Positions 1-10,588 of a stretch of 64,000 nt of DNA are shown here, piece after piece. Source of the stretch: Patagioenas fasciata (taxonomy: Eukaryota; Chordata; Aves; Columbiformes; Columbidae). The first letter of the stretch is position 1. Every line of letters starts with the position of its first letter. The notes under the pieces are model-generated. The model made no database searches, was not told the DNA's origin, and saw nothing but the letters and a program-made list of their open reading frames with translations. The stretch covers positions 54,906,049 through 54,970,048 of the forward strand of contig NC_092560.1 in assembly GCF_037038585.1 (NCBI RefSeq), in the 5' to 3' direction. Made by a program: the position numbers and the translations under genes.

Positions 1-1805
1 TGCACTGTTACTAGTCTCTCTTCTTTCCAAGTAGCTCCCTCAGCATGTGATACTCCAAATGCCTATTTTGAATCAGTCTATGTATTAATTTTCTTCCCTT
101 TGGATAATCCTAATGCTGGTGTGAATGCAATTACCTCAGCTTTCTGGGCAGAGGTTCCTTCTGGAGGTAAAGGTTTGGCTTCAATTACCTTGTGGGTAGT
201 TGTCACAGCATACCCAGCTTTACATACTCTTTGCTTTACAAAGCTGCTCCCATCAGTAAACCAGGAGTCTTCAGCATCCCCTAATGGTTGTTTCTTTAAA
301 TCTGGTATAATTGAGTAGATGGCCTTCATGGTCTCCAGATAGTCATGGACCACAGGTTTCAAAACAGATCCACTGAGGAAAGAGGCTGGATCAACAATAG
401 TACTGGTAACAATATTTACATCATCTTGTTCTACTAATACTGCTTGGTATTTCAGAAACCTTGAAGGGAATAACCAATGGTTACCTCTTTTTCCAGTACC
501 ACAGTGAATGTATGAGATACCAACACCGTCACCTTTGGACCCACAGTAAGCTTGTGCGCTTTCTATATGTTGGGGACAATGGTTGTCACAGTTCTCAGGC
601 ACACTGCCCAACCTTTGCTTCCACAGTCTAATTGCTTAGAGAAGTACGCTACAGCTCATTTATAGGGCCCCAATCACTGGGCCAGAACTCCTAAGGCAAT
701 TCCTTGCCTCTTATGGGAGAACAACCAGAATGGTTTTGTGACATCAAGAAGGCCTAAAGCAGGAACTTTCATAAGTTCTTTCTTCAGCTGTTCAAATGCC
801 CTTCTGGCTTCCCCTGTCCAATTCAGTTTAGAAGGGTTATTTTTCAACAGGTCATACAAGGGTTTTACCAAAAGTCCATAGTTATATATCCATAGCTGGC
901 ACCAACCCGTCATTGCAAGGAAAGTTCTGAGTTCTGTAACTGTTGGAGGCTCAGGTGTTTTTTTTTTTTCATTCCATCCCCGATTCATGCTGTCCCTCAG
1001 ATATCTTGAATCTCAATTAAATGACTTGGCACTGTATTAGTTGAGCTTTCTGTTGAGACACTCGATACCCACTTAATTCCAGAAAATTCAACAAGTTTAC
1101 AGTCCGTCGCATGCAACCTTCTTTAGTTTCTGTGTTTATAAGGAGATCATCAACACACTGTGACAAAGTCCCATTTCCTCAAGGAGCTTCGCAGGTTTCA
1201 AGTTCTCATGCTAACAGGTTTCCAAAAATAATAGGGCTGTTCTTAAATCTTAGGATAACACTCTCCAAGTTAAGTGGGTCTTTCTTCCAGTGCCAGGATT
1301 TTCCCACTCAAAAGCAAAAAGTTTCTGACTTTCTTTAGCCAAGGTTAAACAAAAGAAGGTATCTTTCAAATCTAACACAATAAACCATTCAGTTAACAAT
1401 GTGTAAGGGTTGGCTACTACTGAGTGTAAATCCTCAGTGATTTTGTTTATTGCCCTCAAATCCCAGGCTAAGCTATAACTTTTACCATCTGGTTTCTTTA
1501 CAGGTAGGATTGGAGTGTGCAGTTCTGATTCACATTCCACCAATGGTCCAAATTGCTAGAAATTACTAATTATTTATTTTGGGCCTTGTTTATCTTCTAA
1601 TTTTAGGGGATATTGTTTGATCCTCACTGGTCGAACACTTGGTTTCAAATGAATTTTTGCTGGTTCTGCATTCTTGGATTTACCAGGAGCTCCTGAAGTC
1701 CATACCCATGGAAATACTTGATCCAATACTCCCTTAGACATTAGGCTTTGCCTATCAGTTTGAATCATTGGCATACTCAAAATCTCAATTAATTGATCTT
1801 ATTTT
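1..1805 (-). pseudogene. class I (gammaretrovirus-like) ERV pol remnant: reverse transcriptase and RNase H
   Basis: This is a decayed pol region read on the minus strand and cut by the window start. From right to left it has the RT N-terminal part (1780-1574, then 1543-1250 with a VLDLKD core), the polymerase active site (about 1160-1137), the connection domain (988-674, LWIYNYGLLVKPLY) and the RNase H start (611-78, WFTDGSS). The active-site box reads Q-C-V-D-D, so the usual Tyr of YVDD is Cys. A run of T at 960-969 marks a slippage-prone frameshift, and further stops or shifts lie near 1250, 1560 and 640. The reading continues into a protease remnant across the solo LTR at 1811-2471, so it was one provirus before that insertion. 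It resembles the plus-strand pol at 5288-15690 but is clearly another copy. No function is expected. Confidence 0.85.
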
Positions 1806-1810
1806 ACCTT

Positions 1811-2471
1811 TGTCATGGTTTTGTTAAAAAACAAGTTTTCTCTTTTAGTGAATTTTACCTGTCAGCTAAAGCCTTCATATTAGCAGCATTTTCCTGGAGA
1901 ATCAGATACACGTTTTGGTAAACATAGCAATGGAATGCAAAGTTATTGATAAGCATGGATGGACATCTCGCGAGAGGGGCAACGAGAAACAAGTGACCAA
2001 GAAACTGACCAACGGCGTATAACATTCCATTCATGTGAATACTTCATATAAAACTGGGAGAACACGAGTATCTCATCCTTTTTCTCTTTGCGCTTCTTCG
2101 TTCCTTCTGCTTATGGCCGACATTAGGAGAGGACATTGCTAGTCATCCCTATGAACTGAGGCCTAGTGAGAGACTGAATCCGGCTCCAGTTGGCTGCAGA
2201 GTCCAACCCAGGACTTCGGGTGCAGTTGCTGAGACTTTCAAGATTGGTTTTGTATATTTTGTATTAGTTTCTCTATCCTTATTAGTAGCACTGGTAAAAC
2301 ATTTTTAACTTTTCCAACTCTCTTCTCTCTGTCCTTCTTTTCCTCCTGATTGCCTGTCCTTAGTGGGAAGGGGGGAGAGGAAGGGGCAAAAAGGGGAAGT
2401 GGTGGGGGAGAGGAGGTTAACAATACATCTGCCAGGGTTTTATTGTCACCCCGCAATCTAAACCCTTGGCA
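1811..2471 (+). repeat. solo LTR of the ERV-L family, with 5-bp target duplication
   Basis: A 661-bp LTR begins TGTCATGG and ends TTGGCA. It is clearly homologous to the two LTRs of the full-length element at 6367-13285 but in the opposite orientation and more diverged. It is flanked by a perfect 5-bp direct repeat ACCTT (1806-1810 and 2472-2476), which shows it is a genuine integration later reduced to a solo LTR by recombination. It keeps a TATA box (CATATAAAAC near 2045-2054) and the palindrome TCTCGCGAGA at 1966-1975. The CACGTG E-box of the younger copies has become CATGTG here (about 2029-2040). It interrupts the minus-strand class I provirus between protease and RT, antisense to it. 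Confidence 0.9.
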
Positions 2472-2476
2472 ACCTT

Positions 2477-2810
2477 GAATTCCACTTTACTCTGTTTCAG
2501 TGTTCTTATTGTTTCCAGTTATTCCAATAGATCTTGTCTTAGTAATGATTTTGGAGACCCAGGTATATAAAAGACTCTATGGATTCCAGTGTGTTTTCCG
2601 AACTTTTATTTGATTGGTTGAAAAAGAAAGTTTTCTCTTGTTGGCCAGTAGCTCCCACTACAGTTACAAAATCCTTATCTAATGGTATCAATTCCTGACT
2701 CAAAACCAAACAAGATGGCCCTGTATCAACTCAAACTTCAACTTTTTTCCCTGTTTCCCTAGCTTTACTATAACCAGTGGATCTGCTAGGGTAAATTCCC
2801 CAGGTCCCTG
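2477..2810 (-). pseudogene. class I ERV protease remnant
   Basis: Minus-strand reading gives a retroviral aspartic protease segment with V-D-T-G-P followed by a conserved V-V-G-A-T-G-Q block. The catalytic triplet is normally D-T-G-A, so here A is replaced by P. A stop precedes the DTG box and more stops follow. It lies between the nucleocapsid remnant (to the right) and the RT remnant (to the left, beyond the solo LTR), which is the order expected of one provirus. It has decayed and is not functional. Confidence 0.75.
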
Positions 2811-3075
2811 TCAATCAACCTCAGTTATTACTGCAGACTTCAATTTTGGACAACTCCATTTCCAACGTCCTTGTTCTCTACAATGAGCACATTGATTCTG
2901 TTTCACCTGGGGTCTGGGTTGAGACTCATCCTTCCTCCTAGGAAGCCCTCCCCTACCCTGTCCTTCCAAAGGTCCCTGTGGACCCTGCCCTTGTCTTTCT
3001 AATGCTGCCACAACAGCAGCTGAAAGGATCCTGTGGTGGTCAGTTAATACTACACTTTCTGCCACTCTGACTGCG
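2811..3075 (-). pseudogene. class I ERV gag nucleocapsid remnant
   Basis: A minus-strand open stretch encodes the C-terminal end of Gag: a Gln/Gly/Arg-rich segment followed by a nucleocapsid knuckle C-x2-C-x4-R-x4-C. The zinc-binding His of the usual CCHC is Arg, so the knuckle is damaged. Gag similarity stops abruptly near 3075. The open frame continues to 3119 into unrelated CpG-rich sequence, so the remaining N-terminal gag and the 5' LTR of this copy are missing or replaced. Confidence 0.7.
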
Positions 3076-3089
3076 AAGCGAGTGCGGAG

Positions 3090-3792
3090 TCCCGACCCAT
3101 GGTTCCGTGTTCTCCGCAAGGAGACCGGCCGGAGACAGATGAAGCGAATGATAAGTGTTTGTTGAACTGATAGCTAGCTTGATAATCATGTGTGTTGTCT
3201 TTATAAGTGCCCGGGCATGCCATGTCTATTGTAATAATCTTTAGAGTACAACCATCTATATGATGAGCAATTTAGCTTTTAATTGTGTGCATGTGGTGAT
3301 AAGGTTTTGTGTGTGATAAGCTGTGTCTCATCTCAGTGTACCAAATTTAGCTTTTTGTATGTACACCAGGTGAGAAATCCTGTTTTGGGATAACAGTTGT
3401 AATACCCCAGATAAGACACTAATAAAAGCCTTGCCCAGTCCAGGTTGCTGAAGGAAGTGGGGTGGGGTGGGGGGTGCCGATGGGGCTCCAGCGCGCACTG
3501 ACCTGTTTTGTCAGGGAGACCCAGCGGTGCTTCTAGCCAGCTGAGCAGTGAGCGGTTCAAAGGTGCAATGCTGATATCAAAATATTGTCTTCATTAAGGG
3601 TAATTGTGATCTGTTTGCATATTTGAACTCGGTTGTTGTTTCCCCTGTTTGAGTTCAGTATTTTAATTTGTACATTTATATTTGGTGTCAAAAGAGTTTT
3701 ATTTGGGTAGATTTTAAAGAAAATTATCCGTAAATGCTAAAGGCAATCTGAGTGGAAACCAAATAAGAGAAAATAGGCAAATAAATTCCACA
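3090..3792 (+). repeat. probable 5' LTR and leader of the plus-strand class I provirus
   Basis: Non-coding sequence directly upstream of the Gag start at 3793. It contains TTTATAAG (near 3200), AATAAA in CTAATAAAAGCC (about 3421) and, at 3683-3700, a primer-binding-site-like stretch beginning TGGTGTCA. That is the first 8 bases expected for tRNA-Leu priming, but the rest matches poorly. The left boundary is not clear. It shows no visible similarity to the 3' LTR of the same provirus (16994-17656), so it may be a different LTR or a recombinant end. The placement is inferred from position. Confidence 0.45.
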
Positions 3793-5225
3793 ATGGGTAA
3801 TTTTCAAGGTGGAGTTTTAAAGAAAAGTCCCCTCAGTTGTGTATTAGCTCACTAGAAGGAAATTGTCGGGACGGCGGGCACAGAAAGTAAAAAGACTCTT
3901 ATCAAATATTGTAATCACCTGTGGCTACTCTATAAATTAGGGAATGAGGAGCGGTGGCCCATCAATGGGACATTAGATTTAGACACCCGGTTGCAACTAA
4001 TGTTATTTTTAAAGAAGAAAAGAAAATGGGATGAAGCTACATACGTAGACATGTTTTTCACCCTCCGAAGCCATCCTGAGTATCAGAGGGACTGTATATT
4101 AGATCCCCCCCAGGACCCTACTGTAGTAGCTTTAGAAAGGGAAAATAAGGAAAAACAAAAAACTAGTAAACCCCAGAAACGTTGTTCAGGATCAGAGGAC
4201 CTGCCAGAGTATTACAAGCCACCAGTGGGAGGCGGGGCTGCAGGGGAACAGGAATGCAGAGCAGTGGGAGGGGCAGGAGGAAAGCAGAATCGGAGAATTT
4301 AATCCAGCCACCCCTCAGGGCAGCCCAGTGGCTTCCCATACTCGAAACAGGGAAATAGTGCAAGCCCCCCTCAGAGAGGCAGTAGGACCAGGGGGAGGTC
4401 CAGTTTTAATAAAGGGTCCCTTTTCTTCATTTGAAATTGAAACATGGAAGACAGTAGCAAAAGATTATCGGAGTGATTCTGTGGGGGTTACTAGGCATTT
4501 TCAGTTTCTGGTTAAACACCATAACACTGACTGGAATGATATACAACTATTATGAGACCATATGACAGAAACTGAAAAACAATTAATATTGAAAACAGCC
4601 CAAGATTTGGCTGTCAGTCAAATTGGCAATGATAAGGAGGGATGTGAAAGATTACCTCCCCTTGCAGGATCCACATTGGGTTCCAAACAGAAGCGGACAA
4701 ATGGACTTATTAAACCAATATAGAGACTGGATTGTGAAAGGGATGGAGCGAGCTATCCCACAAACAATTCATTGGTTGGCTTTGTATGCTATTCCACAGG
4801 GGCCAAAAGAAACCCCTTCAGAATTTCTAGATAAGTTGCGAGATACTATGAGGAGATACGCCCCTCTTGACCCAGGTTCAGAAGTAGGGATACAGCAGTT
4901 AGTGTTGTTATTTATAGGTCAGTCAACAAACGATATTCGGAGGAAGTTACAGAAACTGAAAGGAACAGAAAGTCGGAATTTGGAAACATTGTTAGATGAA
5001 GTCTGGAGAGTATTTAGTAACAAGGAAGAAGAAGACCATCGGAAGGATAGACATATGATAGTAGCAGCACTACAAGAGAGTAGGGAACTGAGAATTGGAA
5101 GGACTGGAAGGTTCCAAAAGCCTTTAGAAAGGGATCAGTGTGCATGGTCTGGGAAAAAAGGACACTGGCAAAATGAATGCCAAGAAAGGCGCAGGGGAAG
5201 TAGCAAAGGGAGAATAAGACAGTAG
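3793..5225 (+). pseudogene. class I ERV gag (matrix, capsid, nucleocapsid), broken
   Basis: Gag polyprotein remnant of a gammaretrovirus-like provirus. It starts at ATG 3793 with Met-Gly, the usual myristoylation start of matrix. An in-frame TAG at 3853-3855 interrupts matrix at codon 21. The frame then runs to 4302 and shifts. Capsid begins near 4420 (PFSSFEIETWK), has a stop at about 4553 and another shift near 4620, then is open from 4623 to 5225. That stretch includes the major homology region (about 4800-4860) and a single zinc knuckle C-x2-S-x4-H-x4-C, in which the second Cys is Ser. Protease follows. At least one stop and several frameshifts make it non-functional. Confidence 0.85.
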
Positions 5226-5239
5226 CAGATGTTGAAAGA

Positions 5240-6366
5240 AACTGACGGGGACCTGGGGAATCCACCCTAGCAAATCCACTGGTTGTAATGAAGCTAGGGA
5301 AAGAGCAAAAAGAAGTTAAATTCTTGGTAGATACGGGAGCAACATTCTCGGTTCTCAATCAAGCGTTAATGCCAATAAGTAACGACTACATAGTAGTAAA
5401 GGGAACTACTGGCCAAAGTGAAAGAGCATACTTCTGTGAACCTTTGAAATACAAATTGGGTAAACAGGTAGGCATCCACAAATTTCTATATATGCCTAAC
5501 TCCCCAAAACCTCTTTTGGGGAGAGACCTATTGGAACAAATGGGTACAGTAATCAGATTTGAAAAATGGGTAATTACTCTGGAGGTAAATGATCAGCAAT
5601 ATGTGCAAATAATGAGCTTGCTTTTAGTGACTGTTCCCACAGAGGGCAAAAATAATGAAAAGGTTGTGAACCAAGTGTATCCCAGAGCATGGGCCACTGA
5701 TGTAACTGGAAGAGCCAAAAATGCCCCACCAGTCGAGGTAAAAATCAAAGAAGGACAGCAGCCAGTAAGGATTAAACAATACCTTTTGAAAAAAGAGGAC
5801 AGGGAAGGAATTCAGCCAGTAATAGAGAAATTCCTGCAAACAGGGTTATTAAAGGAATGTGAGTCCAGTTATAATACCCCTATATTGCCTGTCCGCAAGC
5901 CGGATGGTTCATATCGGGTGGTTCAGGACTATATACAAAATGACTATAAACAAAATAACTGAAGATCTCTACCCAGTGGTGGCAAATCCATATACCCTTC
6001 TGACAGTATTAACACCTGATTTGACTTGGTTTAGTGTTCTAGATTTAAAAGATGCCTTCTTTTGCCTCCCTTTCTATGAAGCCAACCAGACATTTGCTTT
6101 TGAATGGGAGAACCCTAAAACTGGATGTAAAACCCAGCTCACATGGACGGTGTTGCCACAAGGATTTAAGATCAGCCCGACAATATTTGAAATCAGCTTG
6201 CTAAAGATCTTGAATCCTGGGAAGCCCTGCCTGATGAGGGGCAGATGCTACAATATGTGGATGACATTTTAATTGCTACTAGAACCAAAGAGACGTGCAT
6301 GACCTGGACCGTAATTTTATTAAACTTTTTGGGGCTCCAAGGATATCGGGTATCACAGAAGAAAGC
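5240..6366 (+). pseudogene. class I ERV pro-pol, 5' part (protease and RT fingers/palm), broken
   Basis: Protease carries the catalytic L-V-D-T-G-A-T motif near 5324-5344 and the C-terminal L-L-G-R-D-L motif near 5514. RT follows in the same frame (TPILPVRKPDGSYRVVQD), then shifts near 5930 and continues in another frame with FSVLDLKDAFFCLP and LPQGFKISPTIF. A further shift near 6230 leads to an intact Y-V-D-D box at about 6255-6266. Reading stops at 6366, where the ERV-L element begins, and resumes at 13286-13291 with the next expected RT residues. Pol was therefore one continuous gene before that insertion. Confidence 0.85.
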
Positions 6367-7031
6367 TGTCGAGGGTTAGGATTGCGGGGTGACAATCAAA
6401 CCCTGGCAGATGTATTGTTAACCTCCTCTCCCCCGCCACTTCCCCCTTTTGCCCCTCCCTCTCCCCCCTTCCCACTCAGGACAGGCGATCGGGAGGGAAA
6501 GAAGGACAGAGAGAAGAGAGTTGGAAAAGTTAAAGATGTTTTACTAACGCTACTAATAAGAATAGAGAAAATAATACAAAATATACAAAACCAATCTTGT
6601 AAGTCTCAGCAACTGCAGAGCCAGCACCCAAAGTCCTGGATTAGACTCTGTAGCCAACCGGAGCTGGATTCAGTCTCTCACTAGGCCTCAGTTCGCAGGG
6701 ACGACCAGCAAGTTCCTCTCCTAATGTTAGCCATGAGGAAAAAAAGGGAAAAGAGACAAAAGGGACGAGATCCTCGTGATCTCCCACTTTTATATGAAGT
6801 ATTCACGTGAATGGAATGTTATACACCGTTGGTCAGTCTCTCGGTCATCAGTTTTCTCGTTGCCCCTCTCGCGAGATGTCCATCCGTGCTTATCAATAAG
6901 TTTGCATTCCATTGCTAGGTTTAACCAAAACATGTGTCGGGTTCTCCAGGAAAATGCAGCTAATATGAAGGCTTTAGCTGACAGGCAAAAATTCGCTAAA
7001 AGAGAAACTTGTTTTTAACAAAACCAGGACA
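6367..7031 (-). repeat. 3' LTR of the ERV-L element
   Basis: 665 bp, read on the minus strand from TGTCCTGG (7031) to CTCGACA (6367). It matches the 5' LTR at 12621-13285 except for about 5 single-base differences. It contains the same TATA box (6787-6794), CACGTG palindrome (6801-6812) and TCTCGCGAGA (6867-6876). A long proline-rich frame antisense to the element crosses it. This is probably chance, since it simply reflects the C-rich tract near 6420-6475. Confidence 0.93.
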
Positions 7032-7042
7032 TTCCACCCCTT
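7032..7042 (-). promoter_or_regulatory. polypurine tract of the ERV-L element
   Basis: On the minus strand, AAGGGGTGGAA lies directly against the 3' LTR start (TGTCCTGG). This purine run is the expected plus-strand primer for reverse transcription. Confidence 0.85.
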
Positions 7043-7396
7043 ATAATATGACATTCACTGAATACTTAAACCTTATCAATACAATCTATCAATACAATCT
7101 AATTAATCACTACTACTATATATATATATATATATATGTACATATATACACAGGAGTAATTAATCAGTGGACCATCCTTTGAAAAGTTCATTAAGTTCAT
7201 TTTGTCACAACAGTCTCCCAGGGCAGGAAAAATGATACAAGTGCATCTCATGACCACTGTTTGTGGGTTAAGGACACCAACTTCGAAGAAGGTGTCGGGC
7301 GCCACTCGAAGAAGCTAGCTCTAGTTTCATCACCATTGTCTTGATCTGAAAGACACTTTTTAAACATTGTTAGTACGGCAATTCACATCATACAGT
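7043..7396 (-). other. ERV-L 3' untranslated segment between pol and polypurine tract
   Basis: About 350 bp without a credible gene. It holds an alternating TA run at roughly 7116-7137. There is no trace of an envelope gene or of a dUTPase domain, which mammalian ERV-L elements carry downstream of integrase. The element is therefore env-less by design or long-standing loss, not by a visible recent deletion. Confidence 0.7.
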
Positions 7397-10300
7397 TCAG
7401 CATTGCATATTTTCACCTGAAATCAAATCCCCTTGAGGTACACACCGAACTTCTCCATCCTTAAGCATCACCCACCAGGTGCTGCCAGGTCCCTGGGCAA
7501 AAACAATCCCACGAATAGGTTTGCCTTTGCCTGAGGCAGGAGTAACCCAGACTGCCTTTCCTAAGATATTTTTCATGTGTACTACAGGGACTTTATCTCC
7601 TTCTACAGTACGTAGAATTTCTGATTGGGCAGGCCCGGCTCGATTGGTTGATCCCCTAGTGTTGACCAACCAAGTGGCTTTTGCTAAATGTGAATCCCAG
7701 TTTTTAAAGGTTCCACCACCAAGTGCCTTTAGTGTAGTTTTTAACAAACCATTGTACCTTTCAATTTTCCCAGAGGCTGGTGCATGATATGGAATATGAT
7801 ATACCCACTCAATACCATGTTCTTTGGCCCAATTGTCTATAATACTGTTTTTGAAATGAGTACCATTGTCTGATTCAATTCTTTCTGGCGTACCGTGCCG
7901 CCAAAGGACTTGCTTCTCAAGGCCCAAGATAGTATTTCGGGCTGTAGCATGAGGTACGGCATATGTTTCCAACCATCCAGTGGTTGCTTCCACCATTGTA
8001 AGTACATAACGCTTACCTTGACGTGTTTGTGGAAGTGTAATATAATCAATTTGCCAAGCTTCTCCATACTTATACTTTAACCATCGCCCCCCATACCATA
8101 CAGGTTTTAACCGTTTTGCTTGTTTGATTTCGGCGCAAGTTTCACATTCATGAATAACCTGTGAAATAGTGTCCATAGTTAAATCCACCCCTCGATCACG
8201 AGCCCATTTGTATGTTGCATCTCTACCTTGATGCCCTGAAGCATCATGGGCCCACCGAGCTAGGAAAAGTTCACCTTTATGTTGCCAGTCCAAGTCCACC
8301 TCAGCTACTTTAATCTTAGCAGCTTGATCCGCTTGTTGGTTGTTTAGATGTTCCTCAGTGGCTCGACTTTTAGGCACATGAGCATCTACATGACGAACTT
8401 TCACAGGCAGCCTCTCTAGCCGAGCAGCAATGTCTTGCCACAGTGTGGCAGCCCAAATGGGTTTACCTCTGCGCTGCCAGTTGCTTTTCTTCCATTGCTG
8501 TAGCCACCCCCACAAAGCATTTGCTACCATCCATGAGTCAGTATAGAGGTAAAGTATTGGCCACTTCTCTCTTTCAGCAATGTCCAAAGCCAGCTGGATG
8601 GCTTTCACTTCTGCAAACTGACTGGATTCACCTTGTCCTTCAGTGGCTTCTGTAACTTGTCGTGTGGGACTCCACACAGCAGCTTTCCACCTTCGATGTT
8701 TTCCTACAAGACGACAGGATCCATCTGTGAACAGTGCATACTGCTTATCGGTCTCTGAAAGCGTATCATATGGTGGTGCTTCTTCAGCACGTTTTACTTC
8801 CTCCTCATCTGGAGACATCCCAAAGTCTTTGCTTTCTGGCCAGTCTGTAATAACTTCTAATATCCCTGGACGGTTGGGACTTCCAATTCGAGCTCGTTGC
8901 GTGATCAGTGCAATCCATTTACTCCATGTAACTTCGGTTGCATGATGTGGAGAGGGAACCGTCCCTTTGAACATCCAGCTCAGCACCGGCAGTCGAGGTG
9001 CCAGGAGGAGCTGTGCTTCAGTGCCGATCACTTCTGAAGCAGCTCGAACTCCTTCATATGCTGCTAGTATCTCCTTTTCAGTTGGAGTATAGTTGCCCTC
9101 AGATCCTTTGTATCCTCGACTCCAAAAACCTAAGGGTCGACCTCGGGTTTCTCCTAGTGCTTTCTGCCAGAGGCTCCAGGTAAGTCCATTATCTCCGGCT
9201 GCGGTGTAGAGCACATTTTTAACATCTAGTCCAGTTCGGACTGGTCCAAGGGCCACCGCATGAGTTATCTCACGCTTAATTTGTTCAAAGGCTTGTCGTT
9301 GTTCTGGGCCCCACTCAAATTGGTTCTTTTTACGAGTCACTCGATAGAGAGGGCTCACAATGTGGCTGTAGTCAGGAATATGCATTCTCCAAAAACCTAC
9401 AACGCCCAAGAAAGTCTGTGTCTCCTTTTTATTAGTAGGTGGAGACATCGCTGCAATTTTGTTGATCACATCCATTGGGATCTGACGACGGCCATCTTGC
9501 CATTTTATTCCTAAAAACTGGATCTCTCGTGCAGGTCCCTTGACCTTGCTTCGTTTTATGGCAAAACCAGCATCCAAAAGAATATGAATTATTCTCTCAC
9601 CTTTCTCGAAGACTTCTTTCGCTGTGTCGCCCCATACGATGATGTCATCAATATATTGCAAGTGTTCTGGAGCTTCACCTTGCTCCAGCGTGGTCTGGAT
9701 CAGTCCATGGCAGATGGTAGGACTGTGTTTCCACCCCTGGGGCAAGCGATTCCATGTATACTGGATGCCCCTCCAGGTGAAAGCAAACTGCGGCCTGCAC
9801 TCTGCTGCTACAGGAATAGAGAAAAATGCATTAGCAATGTCAATTGTAGCATACCACTTGGCTGCCTTTGACTCCAGTTCAAATTGCAGTTCTAGCATGT
9901 CAGGCACAGCAGCACTCAGTGGTGGTGTAACTTCATTCAGGCCACGATAGTCTACAGTTAGTCTCCACTCGTCACTAGACTTACGCACTGGCCAGATTGG
10001 GCTGTTAAAAGGTGAGCGAGTCTTACTGATCACACCCTGGCTTTCCAATTGACGGATCAGCTTCTGGATAGGAATCAGAGAGTCTCGATTGGCGCGATAT
10101 TGCCGGCGATGCACCGTCGTGGTAGCAATTAGCACCTGCTGATCGTCAACCATCAGCAGTCCTACAACAGAGGGGTCATCTGAAAGACCAGGCAAATCAG
10201 ACAGCTGTTCAATTTTCTCAGTGTCCACAGCAGCTATACCAAATGCCCACCTATACCCTTTTGGGTCCTTAAAATACCCTCTCCTGAGGTAGTCTATACC

Positions 10301-10588
10301 AAGGATGCACGGAGCATCTGGACCAGTCACAATGGGATGCTTTTGCCAGTTTTTTCCAGTTAGGCTCATTTCAGCCTCTACAACAGTCAGCTCCTGGGAT
10401 CCCCCAGTCACTCCAACAATATTGATGGATTGCGTTCCTTTATAATTAGAAGGAATTATTGTGCACTGAGCACCAGTGTCCACTAACGCTTTGTACTCCT
10501 GGGGTTGTGTTGTACCAGGCCATAATATTTGTACAGTCCAATAAACTCTGTTATCCCTTTCCTCCACCTGGTTGGAGGCAGGGCACCT
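7397..10588 (-). CDS. ERV-L Pol (protease, RT, RNase H, integrase), intact, expressed past the gag UAG
   Basis: One open frame, in the same frame as gag and directly after its UAG. No ATG is needed, so it is most likely made as Gag-Pol by readthrough. Numbering from the GTG at 10567: protease D-T-G-A at 30-33. RT has D243 (TIDIANAFF), LPQGWKHSP (275-283) and Y-I-D-D (305-308). RNase H has D615, E653, D677 and D747. Integrase has a zinc site H774/H779/C808/C811 and D841, D900, E936 with 35 residues between the last two. The C-terminal domain ends at 1056. All key residues of the four enzymes are present and there are no stops or shifts. No dUTPase follows integrase. It copies the element's RNA into DNA and inserts it in the genome. 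Confidence 0.92.
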   Translation of the reverse strand, partial: RCPASNQVEERDNRVYWTVQILWPGTTQPQEYKALVDTGAQCTIIPSNYKGTQSINIVGVTGGSQELTVVEAEMSLTGKNWQKHPIVTGPDAPCILGIDYLRRGYFKDPKGYRWAFGIAAVDTEKIEQLSDLPGLSDDPSVVGLLMVDDQQVLIATTTVHRRQYRANRDSLIPIQKLIRQLESQGVISKTRSPFNSPIWPVRKSSDEWRLTVDYRGLNEVTPPLSAAVPDMLELQFELESKAAKWYATIDIANAFFSIPVAAECRPQFAFTWRGIQYTWNRLPQGWKHSPTICHGLIQTTLEQGEAPEHLQYIDDIIVWGDTAKEVFEKGERIIHILLDAGFAIKRSKVKGPAREIQFLGIKWQDGRRQIPMDVINKIAAMSPPTNKKETQTFLGVVGFWRMHIPDYSHIVSPLYRVTRKKNQFEWGPEQRQAFEQIKREITHAVALGPVRTGLDVKNVLYTAAGDNGLTWSLWQKALGETRGRPLGFWSRGYKGSEGNYTPTEKEILAAYEGVRAASEVIGTEAQLLLAPRLPVLSWMFKGTVPSPHHATEVTWSKWIALITQRARIGSPNRPGILEVITDWPESKDFGMSPDEEEVKRAEEAPPYDTLSETDKQYALFTDGSCRLVGKHRRWKAAVWSPTRQVTEATEGQGESSQFAEVKAIQLALDIAEREKWPILYLYTDSWMVANALWGWLQQWKKSNWQRRGKPIWAATLWQDIAARLERLPVKVRHVDAHVPKSRATEEHLNNQQADQAAKIKVAEVDLDWQHKGELFLARWAHDASGHQGRDATYKWARDRGVDLTMDTISQVIHECETCAEIKQAKRLKPVWYGGRWLKYKYGEAWQIDYITLPQTRQGKRYVLTMVEATTGWLETYAVPHATARNTILGLEKQVLWRHGTPERIESDNGTHFKNSIIDNWAKEHGIEWVYHIPYHAPASGKIERYNGLLKTTLKALGGGTFKNWDSHLAKATWLVNTRGSTNRAGPAQSEILRTVEGDKVPVVHMKNILGKAVWVTPASGKGKPIRGIVFAQGPGSTWWVMLKDGEVRCVPQGDLISGENMQC

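Noticed and set aside
6776-7018. 80-residue plus-strand frame, identical to one at 13030-13272
   Set aside because: It is duplicated only because both lie in the paired ERV-L LTRs, antisense to the element. No protein motif.
7479-9950. Several plus-strand frames of 60-110 residues
   Set aside because: They are shadows of the intact ERV-L pol on the other strand and have no motifs of their own.
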